Assembly (NCBI RefSeq): GCF_000721105.1
Contig: NZ_JOEV01000028.1
Coordinates: 1 to 64,000, forward strand
DNA: 64,000 bases
Direction: 5' to 3'
From: Streptomyces cellulosae
GTDB taxonomy: Bacteria > Actinomycetota > Actinomycetes > Streptomycetales > Streptomycetaceae
The notes below the pieces were generated by a model. The model was not told the origin of the DNA. It saw only the letters and a list, made by a program, of their open reading frames with translations, and did no database searches. The translations under genes were made by a program, and so were the position numbers. This document shows, piece after piece, positions 55,247 through 64,000 of the stretch. Each line of letters starts with the position of its first letter. Positions within the stretch are counted from its first letter, which is position 1.

Positions 55247-58219
55247 GTGCCGACGATCTCGAGCGCCACTGAGCTGATCGGCCGGGAGGACGAACTCGCG
55301 CGCCTCACCGGGGTGCTGGAGCGTGCCCGGGGCGGTCAGGCCCGGGCGGTGCTGGTCGCCGGGGACGCGGGCGTCGGCAAGACGCGGATGCTGGACGAGG
55401 TGGCCGGCCTGGCCGCCCGGTCCGGGATGACGGTGCTCGCCGGGCACTGCGTCGACCTCGGTGACGTCGGTCTGCCGTATCTGCCGTTCACCGAGGTCCT
55501 GGGCGTGCTCGCGGCCGACGCGCGGTTCACGGACGTCCTCGCCGCGCATCCGGCGGTGGACCGGCTGCTGGGCGGCGGTGCGGACACGGGGCGGGACACG
55601 GGCGGGCGGCTGCGGCTGTTCGAGGGCATCGCGGGACTGCTGGCCGACCTCGCGGACCTCGCCCCGCTGCTGCTCGTCCTGGAAGATCTGCACTGGGCCG
55701 ACCAGTCCTCCCGGGACCTGCTGCGGTTCCTGCTCAGCCGGGGCATCCTCCAGCGGTCGGCGGGCGGCGCGCCCCCGCACCGGCTCGCCGTGTTCGCCTC
55801 CTACCGCGCGGACGACCTGCACCGCCGCCACCCCCTGCGTCCTCTGCTGGCCGAGCTGGTGCGGCTGCCCTCCGTGGAACGCCTGGAGCTGCGGCCCATG
55901 CCCGACGCCGAGGTGGCGCGGCTGGTACGCGCGCTGGGAGAGCGTCCGCTGCCGGACACCACGGTCCGGCGGATCGTCGAGCGCGCCGAGGGCAACGCCT
56001 TCTACGCCGAGGAACTCCTCGCCGCCACCGGTACGGAGACCGGCGGCGTGCCCAGCGGTCTCGCGGACGTCCTCCTGATCCGCTTCGAGCAGCTCTCCGA
56101 CACCGCGCAGCAGGTGCTGCGCACGGCCGCGGTCGCGGGTCGCAGGGTCGAGCACGACCTGCTGCGGGACGCGGTCGGGCTGCCCGAGGACGAGCTGGAG
56201 TCGGCCCTGCGCGAGGCGGTCGGGCGGCAACTGCTGGTCCCCGGTGCCGCGGACACGTACGCCTTCCGGCACGCCCTGGCCCGCGAGGCCGTGTACGCCG
56301 ACCTGCTCCCCGGTGAACGGGCCCGGCTGCACGGCGCGTTCGCCCGGCTGCTGACCGGGCGGGGCCGCAGGGCCGAGAGCGCGGCGGAGCGGGCGCACCA
56401 CTACCGTGAGAGCCACGACCTGGCCGAGGCGCTGGCCGCCTCGCTGGAGGCCGCCGACCACGCCCGGTCGCTCGGCGCGCCGGCGGAGGAGCTGCGGCAT
56501 CTCGAAACGGCCCTGGACCTGTGGCAGGCGGTGGAGCCGTCCGCCCGGCCGACGGGCGAGGGAATCGACCGGGTGACACTCACGCTGCGTGCCTCGGCGG
56601 CGGCCGCGCACACCGGGCAGGCGCATCGGGCGGTGTCGCTCACCCGCGCCGCGCTCGCGGGCATCGAGCAGGACGCGGACTCCGAGCTGGCCGCCCGGGT
56701 CCGGTACACGCTCGCCGGGAATCTGATGGACGTCGACAGTCTGACGGCGGCGTTCGCCTACAGCAGCGAGGCGCTCGCGATGATCCCGGCCGATCCCCCG
56801 TCGCCCACCTGGGTGTGGGCGGCGGCCACCCATGTGCTGGCGGCGCGTCAGGTCGGCGAGAAGGAGACCGCGCTGCGGGTCGCGCGCGAGGCCCTGGGTG
56901 TCGCGGAGCAGTTGGACGTGGCCGACGCGCGAGCGGATCTGCTGATCTCTCTGGCCGTCCTGGAAGGCGGCGGCCGTCGCACCCGGGAGGGCAGGGAGCG
57001 GCTGCGCGAGGCCGGGGACCTCGCGCGTCGCTCCGGCAGCGCGCCGGTGGAGATGCGGGCGCTGTTCAACCTCGCCGTCGGCTGCTTCGAGTCCGGTGAC
57101 CTCGACGAATGCCTGCCCTGGCTGAGCGAGGGGCTGGACCGGGCCCGCCGCGCGGGCCTGCTGTCCTCGCCGTATCCGCTGGAGATGCGCTACCTCCGGC
57201 TGCTGGTGCTGTACACGCTCGGCCGCTGGGAGGAGTGCGTGCGGGCGGCGACCGCGGACGCCGACGTGCTTCCGGCGGCCGGCGGATACACGGTCGGGCC
57301 CGCCCTGTACGCGGCGCTGGCGCGCGGTGATCTGACGGCAGCCGAGAGGGCCCGCACGCTCTTGGAGGGGCCGTTCGACTGGATGGGCACGCTGGTCGCG
57401 GGCATCGTACTCACCGACGCGGCGGCCCGGCAGGACAACCCCGAGGGTGCCGTGGAGCGGATGCGGTCCACGGTCGCGGCCCTCACCGACGACGCGGGCA
57501 CACCCCCGGACGTCACGGTCCGGCTCGCCGCGCTCGCCCTGTCGGCGGTCGCCGACCGGGCCGCCGCCCTGCGCCTGACCGGCGACGAAGCCGGGGCTCG
57601 CGGCTGGGCGGACACCGCGACCGAACTCCGCGACCTGGCCCGGCGCACGGCGGCGCGCGGCACGGGCGGCATACCGCAGGGCCCCGAGGGGCAGGCGTGG
57701 CTGGCCAGGGCCGAGGCAGAGTGGACCTGGGCCGTGTCCGGGCCGGACGCGCGGGCCTGGGGCAGGGCGGTCGCCGCGTTCGACTTCGGCGACGTGTACG
57801 AGCGTGCGCGCTGCCAAGTGCGGTTCGCCGAGGCCCTGCTCGCGGCCGAGCGACGCGAGGAGGCCGCGGTGCAAGCCCGTGCGGCACGGGAGACGGCCGT
57901 ACGACTGGGCGCCACTCCCCTGCTGGACCAGGTGGACACCCTGATGCGCCGCGGACGCCTGGCGGAGCCCCCGGCCGCCGACGCCCGCGCGGCCGTCCTC
58001 ACCGCCCGGGAACAGGAGGTGCTGCGGCTCCTCGCCCTCGGCCGCAGCAACCGGCAGATCGGCGAGGAGCTGTTCATCACCGGCAAGACGGCGAGCGTCC
58101 ACGTCTCCAACATCCTCGCCAAGCTGGGCGCGGCGAGCCGCACGGAGGCGGTGGCGGTCGCCTACCGGCAGGGCCTCATCGCTCCGGAGCCGAGTGGATC
58201 CGGGCGGGGACCGTCCTGA
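55247..58219 (+). CDS. LAL-family (large ATP-binding LuxR) transcriptional regulator
   Basis: 990 residues from GTG 55247 (AGGAT nearby). Walker A LVAGDAGVGKTRM at about 37-49, Walker B LLLVLEDLHWAD at about 143, then a long TPR-like helical region (about 350-900). The C-terminal LuxR helix-turn-helix is LTAREQEVLRLLALGRSNRQ and FITGKTASVHVSNILAKLG. LAL proteins are often activators of secondary metabolism or sugar-use genes. It is convergent with the minus-strand glycan locus (15-base gap to the SGNH gene), so it might control that locus, but its stand-alone position does not prove this. Confidence 0.92.
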   Translation: MPTISSATELIGREDELARLTGVLERARGGQARAVLVAGDAGVGKTRMLDEVAGLAARSGMTVLAGHCVDLGDVGLPYLPFTEVLGVLAADARFTDVLAAHPAVDRLLGGGADTGRDTGGRLRLFEGIAGLLADLADLAPLLLVLEDLHWADQSSRDLLRFLLSRGILQRSAGGAPPHRLAVFASYRADDLHRRHPLRPLLAELVRLPSVERLELRPMPDAEVARLVRALGERPLPDTTVRRIVERAEGNAFYAEELLAATGTETGGVPSGLADVLLIRFEQLSDTAQQVLRTAAVAGRRVEHDLLRDAVGLPEDELESALREAVGRQLLVPGAADTYAFRHALAREAVYADLLPGERARLHGAFARLLTGRGRRAESAAERAHHYRESHDLAEALAASLEAADHARSLGAPAEELRHLETALDLWQAVEPSARPTGEGIDRVTLTLRASAAAAHTGQAHRAVSLTRAALAGIEQDADSELAARVRYTLAGNLMDVDSLTAAFAYSSEALAMIPADPPSPTWVWAAATHVLAARQVGEKETALRVAREALGVAEQLDVADARADLLISLAVLEGGGRRTREGRERLREAGDLARRSGSAPVEMRALFNLAVGCFESGDLDECLPWLSEGLDRARRAGLLSSPYPLEMRYLRLLVLYTLGRWEECVRAATADADVLPAAGGYTVGPALYAALARGDLTAAERARTLLEGPFDWMGTLVAGIVLTDAAARQDNPEGAVERMRSTVAALTDDAGTPPDVTVRLAALALSAVADRAAALRLTGDEAGARGWADTATELRDLARRTAARGTGGIPQGPEGQAWLARAEAEWTWAVSGPDARAWGRAVAAFDFGDVYERARCQVRFAEALLAAERREEAAVQARAARETAVRLGATPLLDQVDTLMRRGRLAEPPAADARAAVLTAREQEVLRLLALGRSNRQIGEELFITGKTASVHVSNILAKLGAASRTEAVAVAYRQGLIAPEPSGSGRGPS

Positions 58220-58234
58220 ACCGCACGAGAGGCT

Positions 58235-59449
58235 CTAGGGTTCCGGCTCGGCGCAGTCGAGGCTCTTGAGGTCGACGGCGTCGGCCATGGCCTGCATGCC
58301 CTTGTCGTTGGGGTGAATGTGATCACCTCCGTCGAGGGCGGGGAGCATGCGTTCGGGGTCGTAGGGGCTGCGGAGGATGCGGTCGAAGTCGGTGACGGCG
58401 TCGAACTCACCGCTGGTCCTGATGAACGTGTTGACTTCCCGCCGCACGGCCTCGGCCTCCGGGTCCCATTCGGACCAGCCCTTGAAGGGTCCGACCGTGG
58501 CGCCGACGACGCACTTGCCGGCCGCGTGGGCCCGCTCGACGATCGCCTGGTAGCCGCCGATCAGGTCGTCGGCGGTGACGCCGGTGTGGGCCTTGATGTC
58601 GTTGACGCCCTCGAAGAGGAACACGGTGCGGACACCGGGCTGGGAGAGCACGTCCCGTTCCAGCCGGTTCAGGGCGCTCTGCCCGGCGCCGTCGGCGAGG
58701 ACCTTGTTGCCGGAGATCCCCTCGTTGGCGACGCCCTTCACCTCGGTGTCCGCCCGTCGCAGGCGGCGGGCGAGGTAGTCGGGCCAGCGTCGGTCGAGGT
58801 CGCTGGTCGACTGCCAGCCGTCGGTGATGGAGTCGCCGAGGGCCACCACGGCCGCGGTGCGGACGCTCGCCCGTACGGAGACCGCGTCGAGGTAGAACCA
58901 GGAGCCGATGGTCTGCGTCCAGGCGGCGGGGCTCTCCTCGGCGGTGTGGTCGCCCGAGGCGGCGTACGACGTCTGCATGGCCATCCAGTGCCCGGTCGCC
59001 GGGCCGGCCGCGTCGGGTGTGTGCAGGCTGACGACCAGGTCGGCCGCCGCGGGGAGCCGGCCCGGGAGCCGATCGCTGAGCACGGTCCTTCCGGCGGGTA
59101 CGGTGACCGAGCCCGCTCCGTCGAAGGTCAGCCGCCGGTTGCTGCCCCGCACCAGTTCCGCGCCCTGCTTCTGGAGTCCCGCGTAGACGCTGTCGAAGGT
59201 CACCGGACGGTCCCCGAACGCGTTCGACAGCCTCACGCGCAGGTCCCGGCCCCCGACGCTGGTGCGCACGACGAGCCGGTAACCGCGGTCGGCGGTGGCC
59301 TCGCCGAAGCGGTCGGCGCTCGCGCCCCAGGTGATCACACCCTCCGGGACGTCGATCGCCCCGGCCGGTGTGGACGTGGACTGGCAGGCGCAGGCCAGCA
59401 GCAGCGCCCCGGCCACCCGGCCCACGGCCGCGACGAGTCGGCCCGTCAC
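58235..59449 (-). CDS. Secreted SGNH/GDSL hydrolase
   Basis: 404 residues from GTG 59449, which overlaps the stop of the GH95 gene (GTGA). The N-terminus GRVAGALLLACACQSTSTP has a signal peptide with a probable lipobox (LLAC). An N-terminal beta domain of about 160 residues precedes the SGNH domain: VVALGDSITDGW (catalytic Ser), GISGNK, FEGVNDIKAHTG and GGDHIHPNDKGM (catalytic Asp/His). It probably removes acyl groups (such as acetyl) from the glycan attacked by the GH95 and GH27 enzymes upstream in the transcript. Confidence 0.88.
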   Translation of the reverse strand: MTGRLVAAVGRVAGALLLACACQSTSTPAGAIDVPEGVITWGASADRFGEATADRGYRLVVRTSVGGRDLRVRLSNAFGDRPVTFDSVYAGLQKQGAELVRGSNRRLTFDGAGSVTVPAGRTVLSDRLPGRLPAAADLVVSLHTPDAAGPATGHWMAMQTSYAASGDHTAEESPAAWTQTIGSWFYLDAVSVRASVRTAAVVALGDSITDGWQSTSDLDRRWPDYLARRLRRADTEVKGVANEGISGNKVLADGAGQSALNRLERDVLSQPGVRTVFLFEGVNDIKAHTGVTADDLIGGYQAIVERAHAAGKCVVGATVGPFKGWSEWDPEAEAVRREVNTFIRTSGEFDAVTDFDRILRSPYDPERMLPALDGGDHIHPNDKGMQAMADAVDLKSLDCAEPEP

Positions 59450-61806
59450 CGGGCGAGGTCCTTCAGCGTGACGGACTCTCCGGGCTTCAGACGCACGGTC
59501 CGGACCGTACCCGCGTACGCCACCGTCGTGGTCCGGCCGCCCACGCTGCGGATCCGTGCCCAGGTCGGCCTGCCGTCCTGCCAGCGCAGGTCGACGACGA
59601 AACCGCCGCGGGCGCCCGCCCCGGTGAGGGAGCCGGACGCCGCCCACGCGTCCGGCAGGGCGGGGAGGAGTTCCAGATGGCCGGGGCGGGAGTAGAGGAG
59701 CATCTCGATCATCGCCGCGGGGGTGCCGAAGTTGGCGTCGATCTGGAAGATGCCCCGGCCCTCGGCCACTTCGTAGATGTCGAAGAGGTTGGGGGCGGTG
59801 CCGTTGCCGCCGTCGGTCGAGGGGCGGAGGTTGTTGACGACGAGCCGGTAGGCCGTCTCCGCGTCCTTGAGGCGGGCCCGGCACAGGCTGCGCCAGGCGT
59901 TCGCCCAGCCGAAGCTCTCCGTGCCCCGGGCGGTGAGCAGGGCGGTCGCACCCTTGACGATCTCGGCCGGGGTGGAGCCGTCGGGGCGGATGCGGTCGCC
60001 GGGGAACAGGCCGACGAGCGGGGACAGGTGCCGGTGGGTGGTCTCACCGAGGTTGTCGGGGGACATCCACTCCTCCAGCCAGCCCGTCGTCGGGCTCACC
60101 TGCGGCAGGTACAGTCCCCGGCGCAGCGCGGCGACGGTGTCCGCGTAGCCGGTGTCCCTCTTCAATTCCGCCGCCGCGGCACAGTAGTTGCCGAACAGCG
60201 TCCACACCAGCTCCTGGACGTAGGTGATGCCCTTCGCGTCGAGCGGACCGTGTTCCGGCGACCAGTCGCTGTCGGCGATCAGGACCTCCCGGGTGGTGCC
60301 GGGCAGGGTCGTGGTGAGCAGTCTCGCCTCCCAGAACTCGCACGCGCCCTTCAGCAGCGGGTAGATCCTCTCCAGATGGGATGACGAGCGGGTGAACTCG
60401 TAGTGCTCCCACAGTGAGTTGCACAGCCAGGCGTTGCCGGCGGGGTGCCACCACCATCCGTTGCCGCCGTGCGGGTTGGTGGAGATGGCGAGCGTCCAGC
60501 CGGCGATCTTTCCGGTGGAGTTGCGGTAGCGGTTGCGCGGGTCGTTGAAGAGTCGGTGGGTGAGGTCGGTCCAGGACGGGAGTTGGGCCAGGCAGTAGTC
60601 GGTGAGCGCGTCGAAGCAGTCGGACAGGCCGGCGCGGTCGGCCATCCAGTAGTTCATCTGGATGTTGATGTCGGTGTGGTAGTCGCCCATCCAGTCCGGG
60701 TCGTTGCCGTCGAGCCACAGCCCCTGGAGCCCCAGCGGCAGGCTGCCCCGGGAACCGGAGATCATCAGGTAGCGGCCGAACTGCAGGTAGGCGGCCTCCA
60801 GTTCGGGATCGGGCTGCTCGTCCCGGGCGCGGGCCCGCAGGCGTTCCCAGGTGTCGAGGGAGCGCTGCTCGGCGGAGGAGGTGCCGAGGGAGAGGTCCAT
60901 CCGGCCGTACAGCCGGCGGTGGTCGGCGACGTGGGTGCGCAGGAGCGTGGCGGCGGAGTGGGCCGCCGCGTCGCGGACCTTGGTGCGGGCCAGCCGCTCG
61001 GGGTCGAGCGACGGGTTCCGGTAGTGGGTGGCGGCGTCGGGCACGTAGTTGGTGCCGCCGCTCACCACCACGGTGAGTTCCTCGCAGCCGGAGAAGGAGA
61101 CGTGTGGCCCGTCGACGGTGACGCGGCCGCCGTCGCCGTGTGCGGTGACCGCGGCGCCGTAGCGCAGCCCGCCCGGGAAGGAGGCGGCGAACGAGGTTCC
61201 GGCGTCCTCGCCGTGCGTTCCCGCCAGCGTGACCGTGCCGGTGTAGCGGCCGCCTCCGCTCTGGGTGAAGTGCAGCACGATCACGTCGTCGGGGCGGCTC
61301 GCGAAGATCTCTCGCCGGTACGTCACTCGGGAGCGGACGTACGAGGTCGTCACCACGGCCCGGTCGAGATCGAGGGTGCGGCGGTAGCCGGTGACGGCGG
61401 ACAGGTCGTGGTCGGGGATGTCGACCGTGAGCCGGGCGAGGAGGGTGAAGGAGCCGAAGTGGTCGCGGTCGTAGGGGAATTGACCGTCGGCGTCGAGGGA
61501 GTCGTTGAGGCCGCCGGTCCACATCGTGGCGTCGGTGATCAGCAGGGTCTCACGGCCGGGGTCGTTGCTCGCGAGGGCGCCGAGGCGGCCGTTGCCGACG
61601 GGCAGGCCCTGCTCGATCATCGACCCGTCGTCGGCGGGCGCCCGCCACCACAGCTGGTGGCGGGGGTCGTTCGTGAACGCGGTGGTGTCGGCGGGGCGCT
61701 GGGGCACGGCGGTCGCCGTGAACGTCGGCAGGGCGGCGAGGGCTCCGGTCGTCGCGGCGGCGGCGAGCAGGGCGCGTCTGGGCAGGTGTGCGGGTTCCAT
61801 GTCCAT
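59446..61806 (-). CDS. GH95-family alpha-L-fucosidase / alpha-L-galactosidase
   Basis: 786 residues. A twin-arginine-like signal peptide (LPRRALLAAAATTGALAALP) indicates export. The N-terminal beta domain has WWRAPADDGSMIEQGLPVGN, a signature of GH95, then the (alpha/alpha)6 barrel: RYLMISGSRGSLPLGLQGLW, MGDYHTDINIQMNYWMADRA, STNPHGGNGWWWHPAGNAWL, RGIFQIDANFG. GH95 enzymes hydrolyse alpha-1,2-fucose or alpha-L-galactose residues by inversion. Length is typical. It lies 21 bases downstream of the GH27 gene and overlaps the SGNH gene, forming one operon for plant or host glycan use. Confidence 0.92.
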   Translation of the reverse strand: MDMEPAHLPRRALLAAAATTGALAALPTFTATAVPQRPADTTAFTNDPRHQLWWRAPADDGSMIEQGLPVGNGRLGALASNDPGRETLLITDATMWTGGLNDSLDADGQFPYDRDHFGSFTLLARLTVDIPDHDLSAVTGYRRTLDLDRAVVTTSYVRSRVTYRREIFASRPDDVIVLHFTQSGGGRYTGTVTLAGTHGEDAGTSFAASFPGGLRYGAAVTAHGDGGRVTVDGPHVSFSGCEELTVVVSGGTNYVPDAATHYRNPSLDPERLARTKVRDAAAHSAATLLRTHVADHRRLYGRMDLSLGTSSAEQRSLDTWERLRARARDEQPDPELEAAYLQFGRYLMISGSRGSLPLGLQGLWLDGNDPDWMGDYHTDINIQMNYWMADRAGLSDCFDALTDYCLAQLPSWTDLTHRLFNDPRNRYRNSTGKIAGWTLAISTNPHGGNGWWWHPAGNAWLCNSLWEHYEFTRSSSHLERIYPLLKGACEFWEARLLTTTLPGTTREVLIADSDWSPEHGPLDAKGITYVQELVWTLFGNYCAAAAELKRDTGYADTVAALRRGLYLPQVSPTTGWLEEWMSPDNLGETTHRHLSPLVGLFPGDRIRPDGSTPAEIVKGATALLTARGTESFGWANAWRSLCRARLKDAETAYRLVVNNLRPSTDGGNGTAPNLFDIYEVAEGRGIFQIDANFGTPAAMIEMLLYSRPGHLELLPALPDAWAASGSLTGAGARGGFVVDLRWQDGRPTWARIRSVGGRTTTVAYAGTVRTVRLKPGESVTLKDLAR

Positions 61807-61827
61807 GGCGGGCTCCCGGAGGATCGG

Positions 61828-63654
61828 TCAGGAGGTCTTCGGGACGTCGATGCGGTCGATGTCCGGGGCGTAACCCGTGCCGCTGTCGAAGGTGATCGTG
61901 TTGCTGCCCGCCTTCAGCGTGACCGGCACGCTGACCGTCTCGACGGTTCCCCAGTCCCCGGTCGAGGGGAACTTGTGACGGGTGGGATTGCCGGTGTTGG
62001 CAAAGACGTCGACCGAGCGGGCGTCACCACTGATGTAGGCGACCTTGACCCAGTAGGTGCCCGCCTTGCCGACGACCACGTCGTTGAAGCGGAGCTTGCC
62101 CCCGAGGTACAGGTTTCCGGTCTTCTTGCCGCCGGAGCAGGCCGAGCAGTCGGCGACGGAGGCGTTGCCACTGAGGGTGTTCGCCGGGGACTCGGCCTCG
62201 TAGGCGGTCGTGGTGAGCGTGCTGCCGCGCGGGGTGACGGTGAACAGGCGGGAGCCGTGGGCCGGCAGGGACTGGGTGATCTTGTTCTGGTACGTGCCGA
62301 GGTTCTCGTGGTTCCACAGGTCGCGGACGGCGGCCTTGCCGGTGAAGCCGAGGGCGGTCCAGTCGGCGGTGACGGCGGCGGGCGCGTCGGCCAGGTTGAA
62401 CAGGGCGACGGTGTAGGTGCCGTCGGGGTTCTTCGCGGCCCACACCTGCTGGGGGTCGGACGCGGTCACCGGACGTGCGGGCGGGGCGGCGCCCTGGTCG
62501 ATGGCGATGACCTCACGGTTGGTCAGCAGGGACAGGCCGTAGGAGTCGAGGCGGGTGAGGTCGTCGCCGGTGTAGAGCGGGGACTTGGCGATGGCCCACA
62601 GGGTGGCGTAGCTCTGCCGTTCGGCCTTGGTCAGCCCGTCCATCTCGCCGTTGCCGACGTCCAGGGCGTCGAGGTCGTTCCAGCCACCGGGGCCCGCGTG
62701 CCGGGTCCAGGCGGGGGTGTCGTCCCAGCGGTCGTCGACGGAGTTCTCCCAGCTGACGAGGGTGTTGCAGTAGCACTCGACGTCGGTGTCGACGCGCCAG
62801 CCGTTGGAGTACTTCTTCCAGTCGGCGGCGTGGCCGATGTCGAGGGACCAGGACAGTTCCAGGTGGATCGGGCGGCCGGTGGCGGCGATGGCCTTGTGCC
62901 AGGCGGCCACGTCGGCGACGTTGTCGTACTGGTCGCCGCTCTTGCCGGAGCCGGGGCCGACACCGTCGAGCTTGAGGAAGTCGTAGCCCCAGTCGGCTAT
63001 CGACCGGGCCTGGGAGTCTATGTACTTCTGGGTGCAGGGGCGGGAGAAGTCGAGCTTGTACGCGCTGTCCCAGCCGTTGGTGGTGCGCAGGTCGCCGTAG
63101 ACGATGTCGGCGGTGGTGCAGCCGTCGGCGTTCCAGATGGGGACCTTGCCGCCGCCGTAGGCCCCCTTCTCCAGGCCGACCGGCAGGTAGATGCCGGCCT
63201 TGAGGCCCTTGGCGTGGATGCGGTCGGCGACGGCCTTCATGCCGCTGGGGAAGCGGTCCGGGTCGGCCTTCTGACGCCCGTACTGGTCGTACCCGGGCTT
63301 CCAGGACTTGTCGCTCCACCAGCCGGCGTCGATGTTGACGTACTCGTAGCCGAACTTCTTGAGCTTGGTGGCCAGGGCGTCGGTCTGCTTGAGGACGTTC
63401 GCCTCGGTCAGGTAGCTGTAGTCGCCGTCCGGGTTGAGGCCGGGGTACTTGGACGACTGCATGCTCCAACTCGACCAGCCCATGTAGGGCTTGGCCGCCG
63501 GGGCGGACGCGGTGGTGTCGGCCGTCCGATCCGCCGGGGCGGTGGGCTCGGCCTGGGCCGCCGGCGCGACGGTAACGGCACCGGCGGCCAGGGCCAGGAC
63601 CACGGCGGCTCTCAGGGTGCGTGCGGGCAGGACGGCGTACGGGGATGACCGCAT
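61828..63654 (-). CDS. GH27-family alpha-galactosidase with C-terminal carbohydrate-binding domain
   Basis: 608 residues. Signal peptide (TLRAAVVLALAAGAVTVAPA). GH27 catalytic barrel from about 55: PYMGWSSWSMQSSKYPG, YEYVNIDAGWWSD, YDFLKLDGVGPGS with nucleophile Asp230, and RVDTDVECYCNT as acid/base segment. A beta-sandwich follows, then a CBM35-like domain (about 475-605: YEAESPANTLSGNASVADC, APDIDRIDVPKTS). The enzyme could be an alpha-galactosidase or a beta-L-arabinopyranosidase, since both occur in GH27 of Streptomyces. ATG 63654 follows AGGAGGT. The region before it carries three copies of a 13-base repeat. Confidence 0.92.
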   Translation of the reverse strand: MRSSPYAVLPARTLRAAVVLALAAGAVTVAPAAQAEPTAPADRTADTTASAPAAKPYMGWSSWSMQSSKYPGLNPDGDYSYLTEANVLKQTDALATKLKKFGYEYVNIDAGWWSDKSWKPGYDQYGRQKADPDRFPSGMKAVADRIHAKGLKAGIYLPVGLEKGAYGGGKVPIWNADGCTTADIVYGDLRTTNGWDSAYKLDFSRPCTQKYIDSQARSIADWGYDFLKLDGVGPGSGKSGDQYDNVADVAAWHKAIAATGRPIHLELSWSLDIGHAADWKKYSNGWRVDTDVECYCNTLVSWENSVDDRWDDTPAWTRHAGPGGWNDLDALDVGNGEMDGLTKAERQSYATLWAIAKSPLYTGDDLTRLDSYGLSLLTNREVIAIDQGAAPPARPVTASDPQQVWAAKNPDGTYTVALFNLADAPAAVTADWTALGFTGKAAVRDLWNHENLGTYQNKITQSLPAHGSRLFTVTPRGSTLTTTAYEAESPANTLSGNASVADCSACSGGKKTGNLYLGGKLRFNDVVVGKAGTYWVKVAYISGDARSVDVFANTGNPTRHKFPSTGDWGTVETVSVPVTLKAGSNTITFDSGTGYAPDIDRIDVPKTS

Positions 63655-63690
63655 GGGTCGTACCTCCTGGGGTCGGCTCAGCAGGGGGGA

Positions 63691-63776
63691 CTGCCAGTAG
63701 GGGGACGGGCGGTGGGGGGCTGCCAGTAGGGGACGGTCGGTGAGGGGACGGTCGGCGAGGGGACTGCCAGTAGGGG
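63691..63776. repeat. Three direct copies of a 13-mer upstream of the GH27 gene
   Basis: CTGCCAGTAGGGG occurs at 63691-63703, 63720-63732 and 63764-63776 (on the minus strand CCCCTACTGGCAG). GGACGGTCGG, a second short repeat, occurs twice between them. Position 37-122 bases before the GH27 start suggests regulator binding. Confidence 0.75.
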
Positions 63777-63795
63777 AACTCCCGGCAAAGGGTGA

Positions 63796-64000
63796 CTAGG
63801 TGTCGGCTCGGATGAAGGACTGGATGGCGGTGGCCGCGGCCCCGCGCGCCCACTCCTCGAAGGTCAGCGGGCGGGTCTGGACGTCGCACCGGGCGGCGGA
63901 GCCGAAGGCGGCCGCGGTGAAGGCGTCGCGGATCTGCTCGGCGAACAGGTCGTAGGCGGCCAGGCCCTCGCCGGAGATGATCACGCGCTCGGGGCCGAGC
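63796..64000 (-). CDS. C-terminal end of a ROK-family regulator or kinase (5' end outside the window)
   Basis: The last 67 codons of a minus-strand gene. LGPERVIISGEGLAAYDLFA followed by EQIRDAFTAAAFGSA and FEEWARGAAATAIQSF is typical of the C-terminus of ROK proteins. In Streptomyces these are usually repressors with an N-terminal winged helix that is not visible here. It ends 142 bases upstream of the GH27 gene, in the same direction, and is probably the local regulator. Confidence 0.8.
   Translation of the reverse strand, partial: LGPERVIISGEGLAAYDLFAEQIRDAFTAAAFGSAARCDVQTRPLTFEEWARGAAATAIQSFIRADT

Noticed and set aside
53549..58102. 1517-codon minus-strand open frame
   Set aside because: It lies opposite the kinase, zinc-finger and LAL genes, has no recognisable domain and no start signal.
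60445..63648. 1067-codon + strand open frame
   Set aside because: It is a shadow of the GH95 and GH27 genes with low-complexity Gly/Val/Asp composition.

Overview
The window comes from a high-GC actinomycete, almost certainly a Streptomyces. Codon third positions are overwhelmingly G/C, GTG starts and ATGA/GTGA/TGATG gene overlaps are common, and the gene families are typical of the genus: a GlgE-type glucan locus, WhiB-like and LAL regulators, ANTAR and STAS proteins, and many serine-kinase-type ATPases. Only four in-frame TTA codons were found, in three genes, which fits the genus' use of TTA as a bldA-dependent codon. I saw no rRNA, tRNA, transposase, phage gene or CRISPR array.

Layout. 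(1) 1-6.6 kb: alpha-glucan/trehalose metabolism on the + strand: the 3' end of glgE, a multiply deleted treS, pep2 (maltokinase), glgB and a YbdK-type carboxylate-amine ligase. (2) 6.6-11 kb: DUF6480 protein, acyl-CoA ligase, a tiny membrane protein, two stand-alone GHKL ATPases and a PRC-barrel protein. (3) 11-24 kb: a dense partner-switching block. It holds a soluble hybrid kinase with an array of HAMP-like repeats, translationally coupled to an ANTAR-GAF-PAS-PP2C phosphatase. Two STAS proteins follow, then a five-gene coupled operon rsbR-rsbS-rsbT-(ATPase+PP2C)-(GAF+PP2C), a stressosome module. (4) 24-32.5 kb: a type-II NADH dehydrogenase, DUF4287 and FUSC proteins. After these comes a minus-strand group with a SigB-family sigma factor, an anti-sigma-type ATPase, DUF5133, a frameshifted ANTAR-GAF protein and DUF1206. 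(5) 32.5-39.3 kb: PLP decarboxylase, a candidate small RNA with its own terminator, cNMP-binding protein, MFS exporter, LysE-type exporter with divergent LysR regulator, a WhiB-like protein and DUF6098, the last two sharing a perfect 33-bp-stem hairpin. (6) 39.3-51.2 kb: two-component pair, L,D-transpeptidase, M1 peptidase, DUF488, FAD dehydrogenase with TetR and a double palindromic operator, AlkB-like dioxygenase, MBL hydrolase, DUF4032 and a universal stress protein. (7) 51.5-55 kb: a three-gene coupled operon: receiver-flavoprotein fusion, cNMP-sensing histidine kinase, UBP-type zinc finger. (8) 55.2-64 kb: a LAL regulator facing a minus-strand glycan locus (SGNH esterase, GH95, GH27, and the end of a ROK regulator).

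How it may work together. Regions 2-4 contain nearly every component class of a SigB-type stress response: sigma factor, anti-sigma kinases, STAS antagonists, PP2C phosphatases, RsbR/S/T and large sensor kinases. The stress-sensing block lies beside genes for storage glucan and trehalose, NADH oxidation, USP and WhiB proteins, which are plausible outputs. Those regulatory links are inferred from gene families and position, not shown by the sequence. Region 7 is the most distinctive little-described module; region 8 is a conventional polysaccharide-use locus.
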